Position numbers and translations under genes: made by a program
Shown here: positions 13,101-19,196 of the stretch, one piece after another
Position numbering within the stretch: the stretch's first letter is position 1
Layout: each line of letters starts with the position of its first letter
The notes under the pieces: model-generated
Databases searched by the model: none
Told to the model about the DNA's origin: nothing
What the model saw: only the letters and a program-made list of their open reading frames with translations
Source of the DNA: Mayamaea pseudoterrestris
Taxonomy: Eukaryota > Bacillariophyta > Bacillariophyceae > Sellaphorales > Sellaphoraceae
Assembly (NCBI GenBank): GCA_027923505.1
Contig: BROI01000030.1
Span: forward strand, 1 to 64,000
DNA: 64,000 nt
Direction: 5' to 3'

Positions 13101-14326
13101 TATGTAGTCGAGTCGCCGAAAACGGTGCGAATATAGTGCTCCAGCTTCTGGATTGTGGAGAAGATACATACAACAGCCGGTTTGGACACTCCCACCCGCT
13201 GCAGGTAGAGCGACGCCACAGAGTGGACAATGCGATCATAGCAAGCACGTGCATCATTGGAGCAGAGGGCCATGACCCGGCGTAGCTGGCGCGAGATGTC
13301 AAATGACAATTGTTTCTCCAGCCCCAAATAGTTGGCCCGATGACCCTTGCGAGAACCCCCTTGCTCTTTGGCCAAGAGGCCATGTGCTTCGGCTTCTGAC
13401 ATCATACATTTTCCAAGGTTCTTAAAGCTATGATTTGCAATGCAATCAAACAGGCAGATGGCGCGCAGTTTGTCCACCTGGAAGTTTCCCGCCTTTTTCT
13501 CAATCAAAACATCAATTGCTTTGTGCCAAGAGCTCGGAGGGCATCCTGTGAGCATTGGGATGTACTCCAGTTGCCGATGCATCTCCGCAAGTGCTGGATC
13601 CTGCATGCTCGCCATCATATGGCCAAAATGGCGTCCAGGGAAAGCAGCAGTACGCTCGGATTGTCGCCGCCATCGGTACTGAAAGGTGGGCAAGTCTGGA
13701 ATGTGATCGACGTAGGAGTGGCGAAGGGACTCCGCGCGTGGCAGCTGACGAAGGAGTTTGACAGCATATTCGGAAACTCCAGACAGGTCTTCCTCTGTGA
13801 CCGAGCCATCCAGTATGCGGTCACAGAAGGGAGTGACGCCAAGAGTGCCGACGCGCTCAAATAATGGAGGATGAGAGGAGGATGAGATGCGGCAGGCTTC
13901 GAACCAGCCCTTCGTTCTTGCATCCAGACAATGATGGCTAGAGACATGTCGCCAGTTCACATTCACTTCAGACAAACCAATGACATCTATACGATTTTTA
14001 TTAACTATACTGCGGACCAGACAGTCTTTGCACGAGCCGCATGCTCTGACTCCGGAGCAAACAGGTACCACCTGTAGACCACCAATATTAACAAACAACA
14101 ACCGAACATGATCGCCTACTGGTTCAAGCAGCTCATGTCCGTGAAGACCTTTACTCTCCGCGCGAGAAAAGGCCGGACTGGAAAAGGCATTTTGGGAAGA
14201 TCGTCCACCGCTTCCCATGCCTTGTCGACTCACAGGTCTGGGCCACCCCTCGTGCTTTGAGAGGCAGCCATTGACGCTGATGTAGGTTGTTGTTGGGAGG
14301 AGCTCGATCGGAGTCGTGATCCCCAT
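9890..14326 (-). CDS. LINE ORF2: endonuclease remnant, reverse transcriptase, RNase H, CCHC knuckle
   Basis: A 1478-codon open frame. Residues about 75-150 look like the start of an AP-type endonuclease: LLFVNIGG with N80, then DVIGLSEVNVNW with E120. The rest of that domain, including any SDH-type motif, is absent; the text passes from GWFEACRISSS straight into the linker before the RT, so roughly 150 or more residues seem to be deleted in frame. The reverse transcriptase spans about 270-520, with the motif A region SNDARACYDRI (357-367) and motif C FVDDTD (473-478). RNase H spans about 985-1145 (SDGSF D992, SELVGL E1036, ACDGL D1066, NDEMDAAAK D1139). A CX2CX14HX3C knuckle lies at C1255, C1258, H1273, C1277. 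The frame after about residue 1378 is off the family track. It overlaps the ORF1 C-terminal frame by 97 bp. It copies element RNA at the target site. Without a nuclease this copy could move only with help. Confidence 0.93.
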   Translation of the reverse strand: MGITTPIELLPTTTYISVNGCLSKHEGWPRPVSRQGMGSGGRSSQNAFSSPAFSRAESKGLHGHELLEPVGDHVRLLFVNIGGLQVVPVCSGVRACGSCKDCLVRSIVNKNRIDVIGLSEVNVNWRHVSSHHCLDARTKGWFEACRISSSSHPPLFERVGTLGVTPFCDRILDGSVTEEDLSGVSEYAVKLLRQLPRAESLRHSYVDHIPDLPTFQYRWRRQSERTAAFPGRHFGHMMASMQDPALAEMHRQLEYIPMLTGCPPSSWHKAIDVLIEKKAGNFQVDKLRAICLFDCIANHSFKNLGKCMMSEAEAHGLLAKEQGGSRKGHRANYLGLEKQLSFDISRQLRRVMALCSNDARACYDRIVHSVASLYLQRVGVSKPAVVCIFSTIQKLEHYIRTVFGDSTTYFGGIESLELFAVPVSTIGQGNGAAPQIWALVSTPLLNMLRAEGLGMSYRCTLSGSTVSFVGYSFVDDTDLGICGSHLTDYALVASDMQRSLDHWEGGLRATGGAIAPEKTFWYLIDYKWHSDGSWSYKHERECPATLSVKDMHGNVQTIKRCPVNHAERTLGIYLSPDGCNDTQALVLRKKSVDWARSLRHSRLPRHLAAVAYSTTIDKALSYPLVATCLTPKQTAYIQSPSLTAALQLSGVGSDAPTVLRCAPLAVQGLGFRDLFVAQLYAHLEVIAFAAELPTRNTSQLLQVSMELLKLELGLNGFLFSHNYDRLSPVVTTSWVSFTWQSCHQHGISVHDSLPDFSCRRAGDLLLMEQFALSSLPSSTLSILNRCRMFLQVVSLSDITSGDGNYITECAWYGARDSTCNSVYDWPLQGELSERCWDTWRLALLQVFCSPQRRLHRSLGLWHADEPTTRFFYSPRTDEVFECLDDKWYKFAYSGTGRRRRVAVYSGRHEWAGPSLNLQRATVRRVTHCSVSLESYGESSLAQAVATEPLLESLRAMLFPRTHWVLDHTDLTEHNCQLIVSALRDGTCIAVSDGSFDPHRRTGAAAVTLQGSSAAGAITAQCVCPGPAQVQSAYRSELVGLYQAILLVHLLCRHYGVTSGSITIACDGLSALKQASSCDKPTPLGQKQFDLISACRRLMHDTPIVWLTHHVLGHQREKGLDGNQFIGPLDRWALLNDEMDAAAKAHRVLYADSPTTVSPQFLFGELPPVLIANDKICSGLDAALRLQINGKPLLDYWQTKDKFGSSTPNHVDWEATGKAMQLLSPSRRLHQSKLISKFVAVRRRLKLRHHSTEDTCPTCLTQTPPVTIEETVEHLYTCPSTQALWDERLDDLDTWLMTVGTASNLRVAIISSLAAWRTHSDPPTIDDISLHQLLHSQLQLGWLAAFEGRFSKGWSDLQEIHYRSRSSKPYHNGLRWLSQLTANYLISPGISGSIAMMRSTGGTTACAFKNCNDKLIMNSSNHGVRTPQHAYGAFSSPGSHAFVHDYHHKLKLGCTKSRRNAFFFNNKHRRNEYTYGSKT

Positions 14327-15072
14327 CCTCCTGGTGGTGGCATTGGTGGGTATGGAGCTGGAGGTCCCACAATGCGCACAGTAGTAGTAGTCGTTGTTGT
14401 TGTTGGCTCGGGTGAAGACGGGTTGCCGTGCCCGTCTGTAGGCATGTCGTCAATCGCCATCATTTCTGAAGGCTCGCTTGCTGCCATTTCATCCTCGAAA
14501 GCGCGCTGCTCGCGCATGGTTTGATGCATCCGTTCCACAGGATCCTCAAACAAATCCACGTCCTCGTCGTATCCGTCCAGTAGTGGTAGATCGGCAGGAT
14601 AATCATCTTCCATCAGAGTTGGAGACTCCGAGTCGTCGCTCATCTCGTCGTCATCCGGCGGACGCTTCAGTAGTTGTACCTTAGACTGCTGAAGGGGTTT
14701 TGGTGAACGAGGACGGCGCGTAGAGTCGTCCATTGCTGGAGGCGCCGGTTCATCATCGGCTCCAAAAAGGCGGCGGCGCCCATCAGTGTCTGACGTAGGT
14801 GGTGCTTCATCCACTGACTGTTCAGTTGCAGGCGTGCCGCCTTCCAGAGAGGCAAACTTTGCGACTAAAGTTGCCAGCGTCGCCTGAGTCTCCATCAATT
14901 GAAGTTGAAGCCCATCTACCAAAGCAGCCTTCTTTTCAGCCGCCGCGAGACGAAGCTTTGTTGCGACTAGCCAGGCATTCCACCTGACGTGTGTGCGCGA
15001 CCTGAAGAGATGTTGCGCACGATGCTGCGTGTGATTGCGGGCACCTACGGGCCTGCTGCCCAGCGGGACAAG
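14230..15072 (-). CDS. LINE ORF1 C-terminal part: coiled coil and acidic low-complexity tail
   Basis: This frame is open from just after a TGA at 15073-15075 down to a stop at 14230. The part from 14922 gives 230 residues. It begins with basic text and a predicted coiled coil (LQLQLMETQATLATLVAKF). An acidic, Pro/Ser/Asp-rich stretch (DDDEMSDDSESP), a poly-Thr run and a Pro-rich end (PPAPYPPMPPPGGWGS) follow. There is no ATG at the head: the apparent start at 14922 is a TTG, so this is best read as the downstream part of ORF1, cut off by the stop and a frameshift. Coiled coil plus disordered tail is common in LINE ORF1 proteins, which bind element RNA and self-associate. The end overlaps the start of ORF2 by 97 bp in another frame. 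The first part (14965-15072) lies in satellite-B-like DNA. Confidence 0.7.
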   Translation of the reverse strand, partial: LVPLGSRPVGARNHTQHRAQHLFRSRTHVRWNAWLVATKLRLAAAEKKAALVDGLQLQLMETQATLATLVAKFASLEGGTPATEQSVDEAPPTSDTDGRRRLFGADDEPAPPAMDDSTRRPRSPKPLQQSKVQLLKRPPDDDEMSDDSESPTLMEDDYPADLPLLDGYDEDVDLFEDPVERMHQTMREQRAFEDEMAASEPSEMMAIDDMPTDGHGNPSSPEPTTTTTTTTVRIVGPPAPYPPMPPPGGWGSRLRSSSSQQQPTSASMAASQSTRGGPDL

Positions 15073-15227
15073 TCATGGCCTGACGCATGCTGCAGAGACC
15101 TGGCGCCAAGTTGGCTCAGCCCGAATATCAATCGCCGTCCCCTGAGACACTCGCCAGGCGGATACCACTGTAGGGCAGTGTCTTAAATAATGATCATAGT
15201 GGCAATCGTGTCTGGTCGACATTTGGG
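14965..15227 (+). repeat. Satellite-B-like segment inside the LINE (about 1.5 units)
   Basis: The plus strand aligns with satellite B end to end. At 14965 gactagccaggcattccacct matches the satellite's gacactagccaggcataccatct. At 15041 gcacctacgggcctgctg matches the satellite variant gcacctacagggcctgctg. At 15132-15158 tcgccgtcccctgagacact is followed by cgccaggc, and at 15185 aataatgat and at 15220 catttggg also match. The two gccaggc points (14970 and 15153) are 183 bp apart, close to the 169-bp monomer, so this is more than one unit in tandem. The translated minus strand also agrees: the LINE frame reads AWRVSQGTAI where satellite B reads AWLVSQGTAM. Identity is patchy by eye, perhaps 65-75 percent. 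It covers the ORF1 breakpoint region. Confidence 0.85.
15105..15115 (+). promoter_or_regulatory. Dyad GCCAA-G-TTGGC in the LINE, counterpart of the satellite B dyad
   Basis: A perfect 11-bp dyad sits at the place that aligns with satellite B's GACAA-G-TTGTC core. One base in the left arm (A to C) and its partner in the right arm (T to G) both differ, so the symmetry is kept. Possible dimeric protein site or hairpin; no function is shown. Confidence 0.5.
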
Positions 15228-16399
15228 AAAGCTGGCGCAATGAGGCGGGGCGCAAAATGTTTGATGAGCGCATATAGATGCGGAATGACAGTGCGAACCC
15301 GCGACTGGTTGCTACTATGGTAGACACAGCGGACTCGTCCCAATGCCGTGACATTTACTTGTTCAAACAAGTAGAGAAGGCCCGTGTGGACCGGATCGTG
15401 CGCCGTAATGTCCATCATGATGCTACGGATATTGAACATGGTAAAGCCTGGAATAAGTGGACCGTCCAGATCCTCGAAAAAGCTGAGAATGTCGGTGCGC
15501 TGGTGGCGGTCAACTGTTGCCTTGTGCCATTTGAGGAGCGCGAGGCGCGTCTCTTGGGAGTCTTCCTCCGCTGTAAGTGTAGGAGCAAACGTTGCGCGAA
15601 TGCCGGCCGGGTATCGGCGGCCTGGAATGACTCCTGCAGGGAACATAGCAGTCAGTCGGTCGCTGGCCGTCCGAGCATCCTTTTCGTTCACCTCGAGGTG
15701 CCATGCTCGAATGGGATCGTATGTAACTTTCTCAAGTTTGTCTGCAGCATCCAACACAAGCGCACCATCCGTTTTGGACATATAGCCCAGATTCGCTGGA
15801 AAGACACTGCAAGGGAGTCCAATACAGGCCTCGATTTCTCGCCGGTAGCGATCGTTGTCGACATCAGAGTCGAAGGGATGATTCTGAAAGTAGCCAAGCT
15901 TGATCTTTGACTCCGACTGAAGGCAACTCGCGCTAATCTTGTAGTCCGTGTTCCGCTTGTCAAAGAAGTACTTGTGAAGCATTGTAGCGGCTGTCTTTGG
16001 GTCGCGAAACGGCTCGCTTTCGCTGCAGTCATATCCGACGTAAATCCTCGCCCAAATCCAAACCGCATACTTCGGGTTGCTCGGCTCGTAGAGATACGTC
16101 GTATGGAGAAGCGGCCAGTCGGCAAACTTGAACGAGTGGAGGTCCATGGCTTTAATGTGTTCCTGGTCGCGTGTTTCACATGAATGCCATGGATAAATGA
16201 GGAGGTCTCGTCCTTGGGGATATGTTTTTAGACACCAGTCGTCGAGCTTGGAAAAGATGGCATGGATATTCTTGCGCGCCATCGCTGCACTTGTATCGTA
16301 GTCACCATCAAAGAGCCCTTTGGTCCCGATAAGGAAGCGATGTTGTACATGGCGCGGCTTCTGTTCAGCTTCTGAAAGTCTTTCCCCTGTCATTGGCAT
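15194..16399 (-). CDS. LINE ORF1 core protein (401 aa)
   Basis: A clean 401-codon frame with an ATG at 16399. I recognise no named domain, but the text resembles the conserved ORF1-type proteins that accompany diatom LINEs, with landmarks KLGYFQNHPFD (167-177), RAWHLEVNEKDA (231-242) and FPAGVIPGRRYPAGIR (253-268). It is probably the RNA-binding or structural partner of ORF2; that role is inferred from position. The start codon overlaps the stop of the upstream 115-codon frame within ATGCCAATGA, which would allow reinitiation. The last 11 codons and the stop run into the satellite-B-like segment, where the neighbouring frame (15073-15354) takes over the better match, so a frameshift near 15210 is likely. 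The core itself (15228-16388) has no satellite similarity that I can see. Confidence 0.75.
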   Translation of the reverse strand: MPMTGERLSEAEQKPRHVQHRFLIGTKGLFDGDYDTSAAMARKNIHAIFSKLDDWCLKTYPQGRDLLIYPWHSCETRDQEHIKAMDLHSFKFADWPLLHTTYLYEPSNPKYAVWIWARIYVGYDCSESEPFRDPKTAATMLHKYFFDKRNTDYKISASCLQSESKIKLGYFQNHPFDSDVDNDRYRREIEACIGLPCSVFPANLGYMSKTDGALVLDAADKLEKVTYDPIRAWHLEVNEKDARTASDRLTAMFPAGVIPGRRYPAGIRATFAPTLTAEEDSQETRLALLKWHKATVDRHQRTDILSFFEDLDGPLIPGFTMFNIRSIMMDITAHDPVHTGLLYLFEQVNVTALGRVRCVYHSSNQSRVRTVIPHLYALIKHFAPRLIAPAFPNVDQTRLPL

Positions 16400-16626
16400 C
16401 CCCTGGACACTTCATTTCGGCGGCGGCAATTGTGGTGTTGATTCCATTTGGGGTCGTTCCCCTTCTGCTCCTCCGGGAGTCGTTTGAATGTTACCATCTG
16501 CAGCCCATCCTCGGCGACAATGGCACACCCTGGACATGTTTTGCCTGACTCAATGGGTTGTTGGGTGGCCATGGGCATGAAAAGTTGATTGTAGTGCTTG
16601 AAATTGTGGGTTGGAACCCATCTATG
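16389..16626 (+). repeat. Satellite-A-like segment inside the LINE (about 1.4 units)
   Basis: The plus strand follows satellite A: tgtcattggcatcccctggac (16389 on) matches tgtcaatggcacaccctggac; aattgtggtgttgattcc (16428 on) matches cattgtagtggtatgattcc; ctccgggagtcgttt is followed by cagcccatcctc. The run from 16519 to 16552 is identical to A1, and with one mismatch the match continues to 16571. Then attgtagtg (16589) and cccatct open a second unit. Paired landmarks are 127 bp (cctggac) and 160 bp (attgt-gtg) apart, so the first unit is shortened. It lies inside coding text of the element, so it is part of the LINE and not flank. Confidence 0.85.
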
Positions 16627-16737
16627 GGGCATGTGCCTACAGGGCGTCTGGCTGTCTGTCGTCGCAAAATCGTCGCGAGTCGTTCTCTGCGGGAACTGTT
16701 TCAATTGAAAAATTTCTTCAATATAATGATCTTTCAA
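16390..16737 (-). CDS. LINE 5' open frame, 115 codons, with possible CCHC/CCHH zinc site
   Basis: This frame is open from about 16791 to a stop at 16390 and has no ATG near its head; the first usable start at 16737 is a TTG. It reads like real protein (HYIEEIFQLKQFPQRTTRDDF, in part) and carries TCPGCAIVAEDG followed about 25 residues later by WNQHHNC, spacing compatible with a zinc site. It may be the N-terminal part of ORF1 or a separate small ORF; 5' truncation of the element could explain the missing ATG. Its last two-thirds overlap satellite-A-like DNA: ATQQPIESGKTCPGCAI corresponds to a frame present in satellite A. It ends in the ATGCCAATGA overlap with the 401-aa frame. Confidence 0.55.
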   Translation of the reverse strand: MKDHYIEEIFQLKQFPQRTTRDDFATTDSQTPCRHMPHRWVPTHNFKHYNQLFMPMATQQPIESGKTCPGCAIVAEDGLQMVTFKRLPEEQKGNDPKWNQHHNCRRRNEVSRGCQ

Positions 16738-16848
16738 GGTATAAGCTGACTTGTTTGGTGCATTAGAATATTGGTTGTTGATGTTAGAGAGGGATTACTA
16801 TGGGGAAATATGGTGACGCATCAACGGCACTCCGTGTCGCAGAATTAT
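16738..16848 (-). other. LINE 5' end
   Basis: About 110 bp lie between the first usable start codon and the satellite junction. The same reading frame stays open back to about 16791 without an ATG. A CCAAT occurs at about 16772, but I cannot support a promoter. The shortness and the open frame favour a 5'-truncated copy. Confidence 0.5.
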
Positions 16849-16863
16849 GCATGTCAATGGCAC
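16849..16863 (+). repeat. Target-site duplication, right copy
   Basis: Exact repeat of gcatgtcaatggcac from 9494-9508. Satellite A resumes here at monomer position 99-113 and continues in register (accctggacatg from 16864). Confidence 0.93.
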
Positions 16864-19196
16864 ACCCTGGACATGTTTTGCCTGACTCATTGGGTTGTTG
16901 GGTGGCCAGGGCATGGGGCATTGTAGTGGTATGATTCCATAATTTGGGGTGTTGGCCACACCCATCTTGTAGACCATTCCATGCTGTAGGCCTCCAGGCA
17001 GTCCGTTTTGTACCATGTCAGACCATCCTCATGTCAATGGCACACCCTGGACATGTTTTGCATGACTCATTGGGTTGTTGGGTGATCAGGGGACGGCATT
17101 AGGTATGATTCCATAATTTGGGGTGTTGGCCACACCCATTTTGCAGATGGTGTAGGCCTCCAGGCAGTCCGTTTTGCACCATTTCAGCCCATCCTCATGT
17201 CAATGGCACACCCTGGACATGTTTTGCCTGACTCAATGGGTTGTTGGGTGGCCAGGGCATGGGGCATTGTAGTGGTATGATTCCATAATTTGGGGTGTTG
17301 GCCACACCCATCTTGTAGACCATTCCATGCTGTAGGCCTCCAGGCAGTCCGTTTTGTACCATGTCAGACCATCCTCATGTCAATGGCACACCCTGGACAT
17401 GTTTCGCATGACTCATTGGGTTGTTGGGTGATCAGGGGACGGGGCATTGTAGTGGTATGATTCCATAATTTGGGGTGTTGGCCACACCCATTTTGCAGAT
17501 GGTGTAGGCCTCCAGGCAGTCCGTTTTGCACCATTTCAGCCCATCCTCATGTCAATGGCACACCCTGGACATGTTTTGCCTGACTCATTGGGTTGTTGGG
17601 TGGCCAGGGCATGGGGCATTGTAGTGGTATGATTCCATAATTTGGGGTGTTGGCCACACCCATCTTGTAGACCATTCCATGCTGTAGGCCTCCAGGCAGT
17701 CCGTTTTGTACCATGTCAGACCATCCTCATGTCAATGGCACACCCTGGACATGTTTTGCATGACTCATTGGGTTGTTGGGTGATCAGGGGACGGGGCATT
17801 GTAGTGGTATGATTCCATAATTTGGGGTGTTGGCCACACCCATTTTGCAGATGGTGTAGGCCTCCAGGCAGTCCGTTTTGCACCATTTCAGCCCATCCTC
17901 ATGTCAATGGCACACCCTGGACATGTTTTGCCTGACTCATTGGGTTGTTGGGTGGCCAGGGCATGGGGCATTGTAGTGGTATGATTCCATAATTTGGGGT
18001 GTTGGCCACACCCATCTTGTAGACCATTCCATGCTGTAGGCCACAAGGCAGTCCGTTTTGTACCATGTCAGCCCATCCTCATGTCAATGGCACACCCTGG
18101 ACATGTTTTGCATGACTCATTGGGTTGTTGGGTGATCAGGGGACGGGGCATTGTAGTGGTATGATTCCATAATTTGGGGTGTTGGCCACACCCATTTTGC
18201 AGATGGTGTAGGCCTCCAGGCAGTCCGTTTTGCACCATTTCAGCCCATCCTCATGTCAATGGCACACCCTGGACATGTTTTGCCTGACTCATTGGGTTGT
18301 TGGGTGGCCAGGGCTTGGGGCATTGTAGTGGTATGATTCCATAATTTGGGGTGTTGGCCACAATCATCTTTTTGACCATTCCATGCTGTAGGCCTCCAGG
18401 CAGTCCGTTTTGCACCATGTCAGACCATCCTTATGTCAATGGCACACCCTGGACATGTTTTGCATGACTCATTGGGTTGTTGGGAGATCAGGGGACGGGG
18501 CATTGTAGTGGTATGATTCCATAATTTGGGGTGTTGGCCACACCCATTTTGCAGATGGTGTAGGCCTCCAGGCAGTCCGTTTTGCACCATTTCAGCCCAT
18601 CCTCATGTCAATGGCACACCCTGGACATGTTTTGCCTGACTCATTGGGTTGTTGGGTGGCCAGGGCATGGGGCATTGTAGTGGTATGATTCCATAATTTG
18701 GGGTGTTGGCCACACCCATCTTGTAGACCATTCCATGCTGTAGGCCTCCAGGCAGTCCGTTTTGTACCATTTCAGCCCATCCTCATGTCAATGGCACACC
18801 CTGGACATGTTTTGCATGACTCATTGGGTTGTTGGGTGATCAGGGGATGGGGCATTGTAGTGGTATGATTCCATAATTTGGGGTGTTGGCCACACCCATC
18901 TTGTAGACCATTCCATGCTGTAGGCCTCCAGGCAGTCCGTTTTGTACCATGTCCGACCATCCTCATGTCAATGGCACACCCTGGACATGTTTTGCATGAC
19001 TCATTGGGTTGTTGGGTGATCAGGGGACGGGACATTGTAGTGGTATGATTCCATAATTTGGGGTGTTGGCCACACCCATTTTGCAGATGGCGTAGGCCTC
19101 CAGTCCGTTTTGCACCATGTCAGCCCATCCTCATGTCAATGGCACACCCTGGACATGTTTTGCCTGACTCATTGGGTTGTTGGGTGGCCAGGGCAT
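16864..19196 (+). repeat. Satellite A array 2
   Basis: About 6.6 copies of the 352-bp dimer continue array 1 in register after the LINE. Small private changes occur (gtcagcccatcc in an A2 monomer near 18070; caatcatctttttgacc near 18360). Two A2-like monomers lie next to each other at about 18680-19040. The last monomer has lost four bases (ctccagtccg) and reads gcagatggcgtagg; it ends abruptly in gggcat at 19196, joined to satellite B. Confidence 0.95.

Larger units (their letters stand above)
9509..16848 (-). mobile_element. Non-LTR retrotransposon (LINE), about 7.34 kb, inserted in satellite A
   Basis: The element reads on the minus strand: 5' end at 16848, 3' end at 9509. It has an ORF1 region (14230-16737), an ORF2 with reverse transcriptase and RNase H (9825-14326), a 3' UTR and a (TTA)n-type tail (aataataataa on the plus strand). 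It is bounded by a 15-bp target-site duplication and has no LTRs. Removing the element and one copy of the duplication restores exactly one 172-bp A1 monomer (113 bp on the left plus 59 bp on the right). The intact duplication suggests a fairly recent insertion, yet the copy is defective: frameshifts in ORF1 and in the ORF2 tail, an in-frame stop, and most of the endonuclease missing. The very short 5' UTR and an ORF without an ATG suggest 5' truncation. The family resembles LINEs known from diatoms; I have not assigned a clade. Confidence 0.95.

Noticed and set aside
9588-14987. Plus-strand and alternative-frame open frames opposite the LINE ORFs (for example 10508-10834, 13430-13864, 14478-14684, 15278-15910)
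   Set aside because: They are shadows of ORF1 and ORF2; only the minus-strand frames have recognisable domain motifs.
9509-16848. LTR retrotransposon or virus-like element
   Set aside because: No terminal repeats, protease or integrase. The trinucleotide tail, 15-bp target duplication and ORF1/ORF2 layout are those of a LINE.
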